DNA of 16,173 nucleotides from CAWIHA01 sp963835855 (GCA_963835855.1 CAWIHA010000026.1:1-16173), one strand, 5' to 3'. Shown: positions 1 to 7,557, counted from the stretch's first letter. Notes: generated from the sequence alone by a model not told the origin. Program-made: numbers and translations.

Positions 1-609
1 GATGTATTGCTCTCCGCACCCTCCACAATCGCATCGATCAATCGCGGATCGGGATTCGCGCTTTCCAGCACCAGTCCAGACGCCGCCAAAGCCTTCAGCC
101 CATCAATAAATCCGGGACTTTCAAGATCCGCCGCCAGGTCACGGTTCCAGAGGTTCCCATAACGAATACCCAGAAACAGCGAGTTGCCAGGACCAGCCGC
201 TGAGAATATTCAGAAACGACTCCGAGCTGGGCACCAGATCTCCCACCACTCCCACAATTACCGCATGGTTGGCGGCCACATTCAGCAGCCACTGGTTGTC
301 AGTGGCGAAGGGACTCGCCTCAATAGCAATCGCGCCCACAATCCCCAACGCCCAGTCTCTTTCTCATACCGCTCCGGCAACGCCGGCTTGTAAACGACGG
401 TATCGGTCTTCTCCGGCCATGGGACGCCGCCCGGGCGCAGCGGGTCGAACAGATGGATGTGCGCGTCAATGATCGGTATGGGGCCTGAAACTGGAGCTCG
501 CTCCGCAGTGTTCAAAGCTCGCCCGGGCTCGACGAAAGCCACTGCGCCCCTGCCCAAGCCGCCGCTCCCGCGCTCAATGCTGTCAATTCAGTACGTCGCG
601 CCGCCGCAT
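1..609 (-). pseudogene. Amidohydrolase (amidohydrolase_2 type), frameshifted, Tat-like signal, 3' end outside window
   Basis: Consecutive pieces of one amidohydrolase are read in different minus-strand frames. An ATG at 609 opens MRRRDVL, a twin-arginine start, but hits a stop within nine codons. TALSAGAAAWAG (about 586-545) continues the signal in another frame. IPIIDAHIHLFDP, with the HxH metal motif at 461-453, lies in a third frame down to about 360. AIEASPFATDNQWLL and VIVGVVGDL follow at 345-205. FLGIRYGNLWNRDL through ESANPDPRLIDAI runs from about 190 to the window edge. At least four frameshifts are needed. Intact relatives are exported or cytosolic metal-dependent TIM-barrel hydrolases acting on lactones or related carbonyl compounds; the substrate here is unknown. 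It lies about 105 bp downstream of the dioxygenase remnant on the same strand, so the two probably formed one catabolic transcript. Family assignment is good; whether the damage is natural or an assembly error is open. Confidence 0.75.
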
Positions 610-713
610 GGGTCACTCCAATGCGCAGCTCCAATGCACCTGGCCCTGCGCACAACCCAATATACACAGCCCAACGTGGTTCTTGCCCAGCCAAGGAATC
701 CTGCGAGCCAGGT

Positions 714-1531
714 TCATCCGTCGAATCGTAGGCGCTGATCGCCGCGCCCATCGGCGATCGCCAAGGATGCGCTTGCCCGGCGCCTCTCCACCGGCTCCTG
801 CCGCCACCAGAGCGGAATCAGGTGCTCCTCGCGCGGATGGGCATAGCTGGCAAACGGCGCGTTCCGCCAGCCCGTCAGCAGCGCTGTTGCGCTCCGCAGC
901 GGGAGACTCGACGGCCTTGGTCAGCCACCGATTGAAGGCCCGCGCCCTGTCCAGCGTTTCAGGTCTGAGGTACGCACGTAGATTGTGGAAGCTCATGCCG
1001 CTGGCCACAATCAACACGCCCTCGTCCTCAACGGAGCCAGCGCGCGGCCCGCGGCCAGATGCAGCGCTGGGTCAAGAGAACCCGCAAGCGATAGCGACAC
1101 CACCGGAATCTCCGCCTGCGGAAACGCCACTTCCAGCGGTACAAACACGCCATGATCGAAAAGCCCGGTGCCTCCGCGTTCAGCGCCGTCGGCAACCCGG
1201 CCTTGCCCAGCAGACCGAACCTGCTGCCAGTTCCGCCAGTCCGGCGCAGGCCAGGTCAGCTTGTAAGTATGTTCCGGAAAACCCGACAGTCGAAACTGCA
1301 TTGGTTGAAGAGCAGCGGCACTGGCCGTAAACGACGGCTCCTCCCAGTGCCCGCTTATCACCAGCAGTGCCTCGGGCGCAGCCGGAAGCGAGCCGGCCAG
1401 CCCCTCCAGAAAGCGCTGCGTCTTGTGCCCGCCGACGTATCCGCTGGACCCCAGTTCCAATCGATGAAGAAGCATGGCCTGCTGCCATGCGGCAGAAAGA
1501 TCGCGGGCCGGCGTTTGCTGCTGGTGGGCAT
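714..1531 (-). pseudogene. DODA/LigB-type extradiol ring-opening dioxygenase, multiply frameshifted
   Basis: The start at 1531 reads MPTSSKRRPAIFLPHGS, matching the N-terminus of DODA-type class III extradiol dioxygenases (metal-ligand HG). The frame changes near 1450 into FLEGLAGSLPAAPEALLVIS-GHWE and GFPEHTYKLTWPAP. It changes several times between 1245 and 1175 (LAELAA, then LLGKAGLPTALNAEAPG) before FDHGVFVPLEVAFPQ and IPVVSLSL. Near 1015 it shifts to EGVLIVASGMSFHNLRAYL, and near 870 to APFASYAHPREEHLIPL, a family-diagnostic stretch with a metal-site His. Near 800 it shifts to LVAAGAGGEAPGKRI, then to MGAAISAY. A final one-base shift would give RFDG and a TGA at 716-714. That is roughly nine indels in 820 bp with motifs otherwise intact. 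An intact enzyme would cleave catechol-type rings using Fe(II). As written it cannot be translated. Confidence 0.8.
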
Positions 1532-1633
1532 GGGCGATCCTCGCGATCCTGGCCGGAAACTGCCCGGCCAAGACACTAAGCGTTATACTAATCGTTGGAT
1601 GACATGCACCCGCCCGCGATTCAAACCTTCTGC

Positions 1634-2010
1634 CTACTCTGCCTTTAGGGCAAGAAAGAGCGCATAGGTGAGCAAAGCTACGCCAATGAGCCCAGGGATC
1701 AGCCCGCAAAGGTAGACCGGTTCATCGCCCACCAAAGCACGCAGAAAGATTATGAGGGCAACGCCGACGGCGATGTTGGTCAAGCCGCCTACTTTCATCC
1801 CTTCGCGCTTCTTGATGGCCGCGAGCCGGGTCTCTTCCCGCAGCAGATCGATTGCTGCCTCGGCCTCGCCTCTCGGTCAACCGCCGAAGATCTTCCTTTC
1901 CGGAAACGCCTCGTGTTCCTTGCGTCGGTTTTCGAGCCACTAACCGTCGCAACCAACACGACAACGCCACCGCGCCATCTACAGAAACATCCACAGTCCA
2001 AGACCGCTTA
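1634..2010 (-). pseudogene. Small membrane protein (DUF6249-like), frameshifted N-terminal half
   Basis: The C-terminal half is open in one frame and ends at a TAG at 1636-1634. It reads EAAIDLLREETRLAAIKKRE, then GMKVGGLTNIAVGVALIIFL, a short linker VGDEPVYLCG, and LIPGLIGVALLTYALFLALK. This is an amphipathic helix followed by two transmembrane segments. Upstream, GGVVVLVATVSGSKT (another hydrophobic stretch), RKEHEAF and KEDLRRLTE lie in other frames, so two or three indels break the N-terminal half. The exact start near 2010 is uncertain. The layout of one membrane segment, a charged linker and two membrane segments resembles small proteins I associate with acidobacterial ECF sigma loci (DUF6249-like). 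That matches the divergent sigma-factor remnant at 2207. No enzymatic function is suggested. Confidence 0.55.
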
Positions 2011-2206
2011 TATCCGGTGCACCGAACAGATGAATGGACGAGACCGGTTATATATTCTATCCTGTCGCCTGGGGTTTTTCTCCCCTTGCACTGGTGGGAC
2101 AGGTGTTGCTCAATGCGGTTGCATTTTTCTTCCTGTTTTCCTTTCGAAAGAAACGCAACCCCGTGTTCTTCCATTTCTGTGTTTCACTCCACGGAGATTG
2201 TCTGAC

Positions 2207-2795
2207 TTGACCGCAACTTCCAACAGCGGCAGAAGACTTGGCTGATGTTACCCGCGTCCTCGCCGGCGATGTGCAAGCCTTTGAAGGCATCGTTTGCTGT
2301 TGGCAGTTACTGCTTGTGAATATGGCCTTGGCGTCACTGCCGCGCCCAGGGTGCGCCGAGGAGATGGCCCAGGAAGCATTCATCGCGCTTGGCGTGGCCT
2401 TGCTCAATGGCGCCGGAGTTGAGCTTCACTTGGCTTTTCGCCCTCGCGGCCAACGTTCTTCCGCTCGAACTCAGGCGTTTTCCCGACCGTCCAGCGTGTC
2501 CATGGACGAGATTGCGAACCCGGCTGCCCGCCTATCACACAATGCGCTCCAGGAAAAATCGAGCCACGACGAAGTGCGTCGCGCTGTGCTCGCCCTGCCG
2601 GTCCGATACCGTGAGCCGGTCGTTCTGTTCTACCTTCATGACATGGATTTGATGGCGCGGCCTGCATCAATGGGCCTGCCGGAAGGAACTGATGAAAGCT
2701 CGCCTTTCCTGGTTCGAGCGCTGTCGCAGCCGCTTCCCGCAATCCCAGTCAGGAGAGTTGTCTGCAACTGCCTGTTCGGAGCATCGGGAAGGAGG
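2207..2795 (+). pseudogene. ECF RNA polymerase sigma factor (sigma-70 family), frameshifted
   Basis: The main frame from 2238 reads DVTRVLAGDVQAFEGIV and AEEMAQEAF, which is sigma region 2.1-2.2. Another frame (about 2420-2480) gives FTWLFALAANV-LELRRFP, the region 2.3-2.4 continuation. The first frame then resumes with VSMDEIANPAARLSHNA, EVRRAVLALPVRYREPVVLFYLHD (region 4.1) and SMGLPEGT. The helix-turn-helix end, KARLS then RSRFPQ, lies in a third frame from about 2692. An upstream TTG at 2207 opens LTATSNSGRRL, a likely N-terminus in yet another frame. At least four indels are required, and some region 2 residues are also altered. An intact protein would recruit RNA polymerase to a small regulon. 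The gene runs into its downstream partner at 2803 behind a strong Shine-Dalgarno. Confidence 0.75.
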
Positions 2796-2802
2796 CATGA
2801 AA

Positions 2803-2963
2803 ATGAACCGGAACCAGATGAACAATTGGCACATGGACCCCGGCAAGATCGATCGCATTCTGGCGACCGAGGAGGAGCTCATCCCCTCCGTTTTCTTCGC
2901 CTTGGTCACTGAGCGCGTTCGAGCCAAGAAGCCCGCATGCCCGCCCCCCTTCCGTTCCCGTGG
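2803..2963 (+). pseudogene. Sigma-factor partner gene, 5' remnant only
   Basis: An AAGGAGG element at about 2789-2795 precedes ATG codons at 2797 and 2803; the second has the better spacing (7 nt). The reading frame gives MNRNQMNNWHMDPGKIDRIL, then ATEEELIPS and ALVTERVR. After a frame change near 2935, MPAPLPFPW is read at 2937-2963. The acidic, helical start with a proline-rich PFPW segment resembles small membrane proteins I associate with acidobacterial ECF sigma genes, where a transmembrane segment would follow. Here it is missing: ispH homology on the opposite strand begins within a few bases of 2963. It is a fragment of roughly 50 codons with no expected function. Anti-sigma activity is a guess from position only. 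Confidence 0.5.
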
Positions 2964-3349
2964 ACGTCGTGGTCCCGGTGTCCGATCAGCACGATCGTAA
3001 AACCCTGGCGCGCAAAGCGCACCGCCTCCAGATGGACCTTGGTCACCAGCGGGCACGTGGCGTCGATCACCTGTAAGCGCCGCTCCTGAGCTTGCGCCCG
3101 GACCGCCGGGGAGACCCCGTGCGCGCTGAAAATCACCCGCGCGCCCTCCGGCACCTCCTCGAGTTCCTCAATGAAGATCGCGCCGGCGCCACGCAGCTCT
3201 TCCACGACGTGCCGGTTATGAACGATCTCCTTCCGGACGTAGATTGGAGAGCCGTAGAGATCCAGGGCGATGCGGACGACATCGATCGCGCGGACGACCC
3301 CTGCGCAGAAACCTCGTGGTTTCAGCAGGATCACCTTTTTTTGTGCCAT
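2906..3349 (-). pseudogene. ispH: IspH (HMBPP reductase), N-terminal fragment
   Basis: 4-Hydroxy-3-methylbut-2-enyl diphosphate reductase catalyses the last step of the MEP isoprenoid pathway with a [4Fe-4S] cluster held by three cysteines. The start is ATG at 3349 (MAQKKVILLKPRGFCAGVVR). Residues 1-128 are well conserved: Cys15 in PRGFCAGV, EIVHNRH (His44), VIFSAHGVSP (His77), Cys99 in DATCPLVTKVH, and GHRDHD at 123-128. Homology then stops at about 2966; the frame runs on through unrelated sequence to 2906. Full-length IspH is about 310 residues, so the third cluster cysteine and most of the substrate pocket are gone and this copy cannot be active. Another complete copy should exist if the organism uses the MEP pathway. 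A TATAAT box stands about 40 bp upstream. Confidence 0.85.
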
Positions 3350-3387
3350 TCCGGACGTTGAGCAGTTCAAAGGCATTGAAACACAAC

Positions 3388-3422
3388 ATTATAGCAACTG
3401 CACTCACTCGGAACACCGAGTG
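3388..3422 (-). promoter_or_regulatory. Probable ispH promoter (-10) with adjacent inverted repeat
   Basis: On the minus strand a perfect TATAAT lies at 3393-3388, which would start transcription about 32 nt before the ispH ATG. Upstream of it, covering the -35 position, is a perfect 7-bp inverted repeat with a 4-nt loop (CACTCGG-AACA-CCGAGTG, 3405-3422). No good -35 hexamer is visible. The repeat could be an operator, or a terminator hairpin for lpxK, which ends at 3463 on the same strand; no U-tract follows it. Confidence 0.5.
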
Positions 3423-3462
3423 CGTCCATTCTGAAACTGGTTGAATGAAACGCCTTTTGTTT

Positions 3463-5853
3463 TCATGGTGAAAGGGCCATCGAGCCCGAGAGCCGGGCCG
3501 CCACGGCCGCGAGCAGAGCGTCATCCTGATCGACTTCGAGCCGGATACCGAGCCAGAGCAGCCGGGCCGGCGCAATGGCTTGGTTCCAGCCCACCGGCAG
3601 GTTCATCACGTCTTTTTGTGTTGTGAGGAGCGCTTCCGCACCCCCGCTGGCGAGGGTGCGCAACTCCTCCAGCGTGTAGCGGTGATGATCGGGAAACGCC
3701 ACGCGGCGGACCGGCTGAATCTTCAGTCCTGCCAGCGATCGCCAGAACGCGTCTGGATTGCCGAGGCTGCAAAAGGCAATCACTCCCGGCGGCGCTTGAG
3801 CAGGCTCGCCCGTCGCCGCATCGGCCCAGCCGGTGGGAACCACGCGCGCCGTGAAGACCGGCGCCGTCTTGTTATAGCGCCGCACCACCGCTTCGATCGC
3901 ATCCACGCGCTGGCCTGACTCGGCCCGCGTGATGACGACGATGTCCGCCCGCTTGAGCGCGCCGGGCGGCTCGCGAAGGCGGCCAAGCGGGACCGGCTCG
4001 CCGCCGCCGAACGGATCGAGCGCGTCCAGCAGCACGATATCGAGGGTGCGCACGAGCCGATGGTGCTGGAAACCGTCGTCGAGCAGAAATACATCCAGGT
4101 GGACTCTCTTTTCGATCTCGCGGCCCGCCGCCGCGCGATCCGCGCCAATACCGACCGGGCCGGCTGCGGCTCGGACATAAAGCTGGGCCTCATCGCCCGT
4201 GCGCTCGACCGGCGCAGGCTCGCCGGGCATGAAGATGGTCGAATGCTCACGCATCTTCCGCCGATACCCGCGGGTCAGAATCGCAGGACGCCAACTGCGG
4301 TCCTTGAGGGCCCTCGCCAGCCACAGCACGAACGGCGTCTTCCCCACCCCGCCGGCCGTGAGCCCGCCAACGCTGATCACCGGCGTTTTGAGCCGCTCAC
4401 GGCGCGCCAGACCACAAAGGCGTTTCAGATACGCGCCCGCAAGCCACAGTCGCGAGAGCGGCCAGAGCACCGCGCGCGCGGCCGCCGCCGGCATGTAGCG
4501 GGGCAACGCCCGCCAGTAAAGCTCGGCGATCGTCGCCGTGATCCGCGCCGCTGCGCCTCGCTCGCTCTGGGCGAGTTCGCGCGCCCGTCTACCGAGGCGC
4601 TCCCGCAGCTCTCGCGAGCGAAGCAGAGCGTCCACCGCGCCCGCCAGCTCGCTCTGGCTCGAAATCGAGTACACAGCTCCTGCTTCCGAGAACTTGCTGG
4701 CGATCTCCGGGAAGTTCTCCATGTGCGGCCCGGCGATCACCGGGCGTCCGAAAAACGCTGGTTCGAGAATGTTGTGCCCGCCGCGATGCGCCAGCGTGCC
4801 TCCCATGAACACAACGTCCGCAACCGCAAAAAGCGAGCTGAGTTCCCCGATCGAATCAAGCAGCAGCACGGCGGGCAGCGGGAGAACGGCGCCGTTTTCG
4901 AGCGCCTGCGTCTCGGCTGGTGCATCATGCTGTTCCAAAGACGCCCGGCGCAGGAACCTCACATCCGCCTTCCGCAGCAGGCCCGCCACGGCATCGAAAC
5001 GCTCCGGCTTGCGCGGCGCCAGAATCAGGAGCAGGCCGGGATGGTTGGCCTCAGACTCCCGAAACGCGTCCACCACCGCGGCATCTTCGTCGGGATCGCC
5101 TTCGCGCACCGGCGGCATGGTGCTCGCGGCAATCCAGACCTCGCGTGGGCGAAGACGATTGAGAAGCGCACGCACCGGCTCGGGTGGCGCGGCGTCGCGC
5201 GGACGAAAATCGTACTTCAGATTGCCCCCCGCCTGCACCTTCTCCGGCGGCGCGCCGATGGCCAGGTATCGCGCCAGGCTGATATCGTCCCCGGCAAGGA
5301 TTCGATCGGGCAGCGCGAGCACGCGCCGGAAGAACCAGCGCAATCGTTCGTATCGCGGCGCGGCGCGATCCGAAATGCGGCCGTTTGCAACCAGCAGGGC
5401 GCAGCCACTGCGCTTCGCCTGGCGGTACAGGTTCGGCCAGATCTCGGTCTCGAGCATCACTACCGCCCTGGGCCGCAGCGTGCGCAACACGCGCCGGATC
5501 GCGAAGCAGTAATCGATCGGCGCGTAGAACACGCCATTGGCCAGGCCGCGCAGCTTGTCTTCCGCCGCCGCGCGCCCCGCCAGCGTCGCCGAGGAAACGA
5601 ATACCGGCGCCAGCGGCAACGCCTCGCGCAATCCCCGGATCAGCTCCACCGCCGACAGCACCTCGCCGACTGAAACCGCGTGCAACCAGACAGCGCCGGG
5701 CGCCGTCTGCCGGAAGGAACGCGGCAAGAAGCCGAAGCGCTCGTGGAAGCGGCGAAAATAGGCGCGGCCCCTCATTCCGCGCAGCAGGAAATACACTATG
5801 AGGATAGGGAAGCCGAGAAGCTGAAGCAGGCGGTATATGAAAAACGCACTCAT
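3463..5853 (-). CDS. waaA-lpxK: Fused Kdo transferase (WaaA/KdtA) and tetraacyldisaccharide 4'-kinase (LpxK)
   Basis: This single 796-residue frame joins two lipid A enzymes at the inner membrane. The N-terminal half (about 1-450) is a GT-B Kdo transferase. It has a membrane anchor at 4-26, WLHAVSVGE with the catalytic-base position Glu64, MLETEIWPNL, ANGRISDRAAPRY, GNLKYD, and the CMP-Kdo-binding end with GGTLAHRGGHNILEP and GPHMENFPEIA. The C-terminal half (about 455-796) is LpxK, with Walker A GGLTAGGVGKTP (Lys505), a DDGFQHH motif at 592-598, and LLTTQKDVMNLP. LpxK phosphorylates the 4' position of the tetraacyldisaccharide to give lipid IVA, and WaaA then adds Kdo to it, so the fusion joins consecutive steps. 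The two are normally separate genes of about 420 and 330 residues; both halves look complete. Start 5853 gives the usual short N-terminus before the anchor; an upstream in-frame ATG at 6006 has no family support. Confidence 0.93.
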   Translation of the reverse strand: MSAFFIYRLLQLLGFPILIVYFLLRGMRGRAYFRRFHERFGFLPRSFRQTAPGAVWLHAVSVGEVLSAVELIRGLREALPLAPVFVSSATLAGRAAAEDKLRGLANGVFYAPIDYCFAIRRVLRTLRPRAVVMLETEIWPNLYRQAKRSGCALLVANGRISDRAAPRYERLRWFFRRVLALPDRILAGDDISLARYLAIGAPPEKVQAGGNLKYDFRPRDAAPPEPVRALLNRLRPREVWIAASTMPPVREGDPDEDAAVVDAFRESEANHPGLLLILAPRKPERFDAVAGLLRKADVRFLRRASLEQHDAPAETQALENGAVLPLPAVLLLDSIGELSSLFAVADVVFMGGTLAHRGGHNILEPAFFGRPVIAGPHMENFPEIASKFSEAGAVYSISSQSELAGAVDALLRSRELRERLGRRARELAQSERGAAARITATIAELYWRALPRYMPAAAARAVLWPLSRLWLAGAYLKRLCGLARRERLKTPVISVGGLTAGGVGKTPFVLWLARALKDRSWRPAILTRGYRRKMREHSTIFMPGEPAPVERTGDEAQLYVRAAAGPVGIGADRAAAGREIEKRVHLDVFLLDDGFQHHRLVRTLDIVLLDALDPFGGGEPVPLGRLREPPGALKRADIVVITRAESGQRVDAIEAVVRRYNKTAPVFTARVVPTGWADAATGEPAQAPPGVIAFCSLGNPDAFWRSLAGLKIQPVRRVAFPDHHRYTLEELRTLASGGAEALLTTQKDVMNLPVGWNQAIAPARLLWLGIRLEVDQDDALLAAVAARLSGSMALSP

Positions 5854-6538
5854 GGCCAAGTGGTTGATTGTACTCCTCAGCGCGGACTGCCCGGCATTCG
5901 CCTGCGCCTGGAAGCTTGCGCCGCTCGCATTCTGGAGCGTTTGTGGCGTCTCGCTGGGCAGCGGCGCGCTGGCAAGCGCGGGCGAAAAAGGAAAGCCCGG
6001 TTTCACCCCCGGCCCGGTAACCGGCTACCCCTGCCGGCAGACCATCGAACAGGTCACCATCGCAGCGGCGCCGTTTCGCTCCGAGGCCGATACGGAAAGG
6101 GCCTTCGGCAAATTGGACCCGAACCGCTACGGCGTCCTGCCTGTGCTTGTGGTCATCCAAAACGGCGGCGGTAAAGCGCTGGCTTTCGATGGCATGGAGG
6201 TCGAGTTTACGATGGCGGATCGCGAGCGCGTCCAAGCCACGCCGGCCGCGGATGTCCGCTATCTTTTGGGGCCCGGCCAGCCGAAAATTTACAACCCGCC
6301 GCGGCCAGGTCCGCCGGTGCATATCTCCCGCAATAAGAATCCGCTGAACGCCTGGGAAATCGAGGGACGCGCCTTCATCGCGCGGATGCTTCCGCCTCAC
6401 GAAACCGCAAGCGGCTTTTTCTATTTCCGTGCGCCGTACAGCACCGGCTCAACGCTCTACCTGCGCGGCATTCGCGAGGCGGCCACCGGCAGGGAGCTTT
6501 TCTACTTCGAGATTCCGCTCGACAAACCCGGCCCCTAA
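5837..6538 (+). CDS. Secreted protein of unknown function
   Basis: I do not recognise a named family. The 233-residue frame begins with a long hydrophobic N-terminus ending ALASAGEKG, a plausible but unusually long signal peptide. The mature part has PGPVTGYPCRQTIEQVTIA, KLDPNRYGVLPVLVVIQN, a short strand-rich core, RNKNPLNAWEIEGRAF, MLPPHETASGFFYF and LYLRGIREAATGRELFYFEI. The pattern of alternating strands, a VLPVLVVIQNGG segment and a late GFFYF-type strand suggests a beta-sandwich accessory domain. The start is uncertain: ATG at 5837, ATG at 5852 (overlapping the divergent waaA start) or TTG at 5864. No strong Shine-Dalgarno settles it. It is divergent from waaA-lpxK, with no intergenic space. 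The clean reading frame and coherent protein chemistry support a real gene. Confidence 0.75.
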   Translation: MKNALMAKWLIVLLSADCPAFACAWKLAPLAFWSVCGVSLGSGALASAGEKGKPGFTPGPVTGYPCRQTIEQVTIAAAPFRSEADTERAFGKLDPNRYGVLPVLVVIQNGGGKALAFDGMEVEFTMADRERVQATPAADVRYLLGPGQPKIYNPPRPGPPVHISRNKNPLNAWEIEGRAFIARMLPPHETASGFFYFRAPYSTGSTLYLRGIREAATGRELFYFEIPLDKPGP

Positions 6539-6574
6539 GTCGCGCGCTAGTGTCGTGTATCCGGAGTGCCTTGG

Positions 6575-6626
6575 CCGCTTGCTGACGCGCGCGGCTCGGA
6601 ATGGAGCCGCGACTGTGAAGGAGCGG
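6575..6626. repeat. Imperfect 23-bp palindrome between convergent genes
   Basis: Two 23-base arms (6575-6597 and 6604-6626) around a 6-base loop match at 16 of 23 positions, including a perfect 8-bp stem next to the loop (CGCGGCTC/GAGCCGCG, 6590-6611). It sits between two convergent stop codons at 6538 and 6717. It could act as a bidirectional terminator, although no T-tract flanks it, or be a dispersed REP-like palindrome. The rest of the 178-bp gap shows nothing else. Confidence 0.55.
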
Positions 6627-6716
6627 TGTAAAGAGACTTCGGAAACACCGCGCTAGCCAGAAGAGACATCGAAGATCGGTCACCCGCTGATTCACTTCGC
6701 GAGCCGGAGAGCCCTC

Positions 6717-7397
6717 TTACTGCTTTGCGGGCGCGCCTGCTCTTGCCGGAGAAGATGCCTTCGCCGGAGCCGTCGTCGCGCGCACGCGCTCGAAGGTGAT
6801 CTTCGTAATGCGCACCGGCTTCAGCGGCCTGTCAAAACGGTCCGTCCGCACGATCGCGATCTTATTCACCACGTCCTGCCCCTCGATCACCTGGCCGAAA
6901 ATCGTGTGTTTGCCATTCAAGTGCGGCGTGGGCACAACGGTGATAAAGAACTGGCAAGCGCCCGTGTTCGGCTGGCCTACATTCGCCATCGCCAGCCGGC
7001 CCGGGATGTCGAACTTCAGCGAAGGAGCAAACTCGTCCTTGATGGTGAAGCCGGCATCGCCCGTTCCATCCCCTTTCGGGTCGCCGCCTTGGATCATGAA
7101 GCCGGAAATCACCCGGTGGAATGTTGTGCCGTCATAGAGCGGCCGCTGAACCATCTCGCCGGTCTTCTGGTCCTTCCATGCCTTGCGGCCCAACTCCAGG
7201 TCCAGGAAATTCTTCACCGTGACGGGCGCTTCCTTCTCGAACATCTTCACTGTGACCGGGCCCATGCTGGTGCGGATGGTCGCGTACAAGCCTGGCTCGC
7301 GCGCGGGCACCTGCACAGCCGGCGTCGCGGCTGGCGTCTGGGCTCCTAGCGCGGCCGCCAAAAGGCCCCATACGGCAAGACTCGAATAACGATGCAT
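6717..7397 (-). CDS. Exported cyclophilin-type peptidyl-prolyl isomerase
   Basis: The 226-residue protein has a signal peptide (residues 1-19, cleavage likely after ALGA, then QTPAATP). A proline/alanine-rich linker and a cyclophilin domain from about 37 to 200 follow. Conserved elements include VKNFLDL, YDGTTFHRVISGFMIQGGDP with catalytic Arg95, GFTIKDEF, RLAMANVG, NTGACQFFITVVPTPHLNGKHTIFGQV and the final VRITKI strand. It would catalyse cis-trans isomerisation at proline bonds in the periplasm, like PpiA. As in many bacterial members, the position of the CsA-binding Trp is occupied by Leu (HLNGKH). An Ala/Lys-rich low-complexity tail (about 206-226) follows the domain. It is a single gene downstream of the PEP-CTERM gene on the same strand, 197 bp away. 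A TATAAA lies only 9 nt before the start, so the transcript might be nearly leaderless. Confidence 0.93.
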   Translation of the reverse strand: MHRYSSLAVWGLLAAALGAQTPAATPAVQVPAREPGLYATIRTSMGPVTVKMFEKEAPVTVKNFLDLELGRKAWKDQKTGEMVQRPLYDGTTFHRVISGFMIQGGDPKGDGTGDAGFTIKDEFAPSLKFDIPGRLAMANVGQPNTGACQFFITVVPTPHLNGKHTIFGQVIEGQDVVNKIAIVRTDRFDRPLKPVRITKITFERVRATTAPAKASSPARAGAPAKQ

Positions 7398-7557
7398 GAG
7401 GCCAGTTTATACTGAATCGTTCGCGCCAGGTGCGGATTGCGGATGGCGCCGCCGCAAGCCGGAAAAAATCTTGGAAGCTGACGTCACAGCCGAGCGCGGA
7501 AACGGCTCATGAGCACGCAACGGCGAAAGACGCGATCTGATTGGGGGAGCGTGAACG

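Noticed and set aside
608..1330. A 240-codon plus-strand frame
   Set aside because: It is antisense to the dioxygenase remnant, whose motifs are unmistakable on the minus strand; the plus frame is Pro/Ala/Arg-rich noise.
2940..2990. Insertion sequence or transposon end at the ispH junction
   Set aside because: No terminal inverted repeats, target duplication or transposase fragment could be found on either side.
4060..5673. A 537-codon open frame on the plus strand
   Set aside because: It lies antisense within waaA-lpxK, has low-complexity Arg-rich composition and no domain features.
5051..6400. A 449-codon minus-strand frame overlapping waaA and the secreted protein
   Set aside because: It is in a different frame from the clear WaaA homology and its translation shows no family motif.
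7376..7394. CAGT-ATAA-ACTG palindrome near the isomerase start as an operator
   Set aside because: Arms are only 4 bp and the sequence includes a TATAAA; chance occurrence is likely, so it was not listed as a site.
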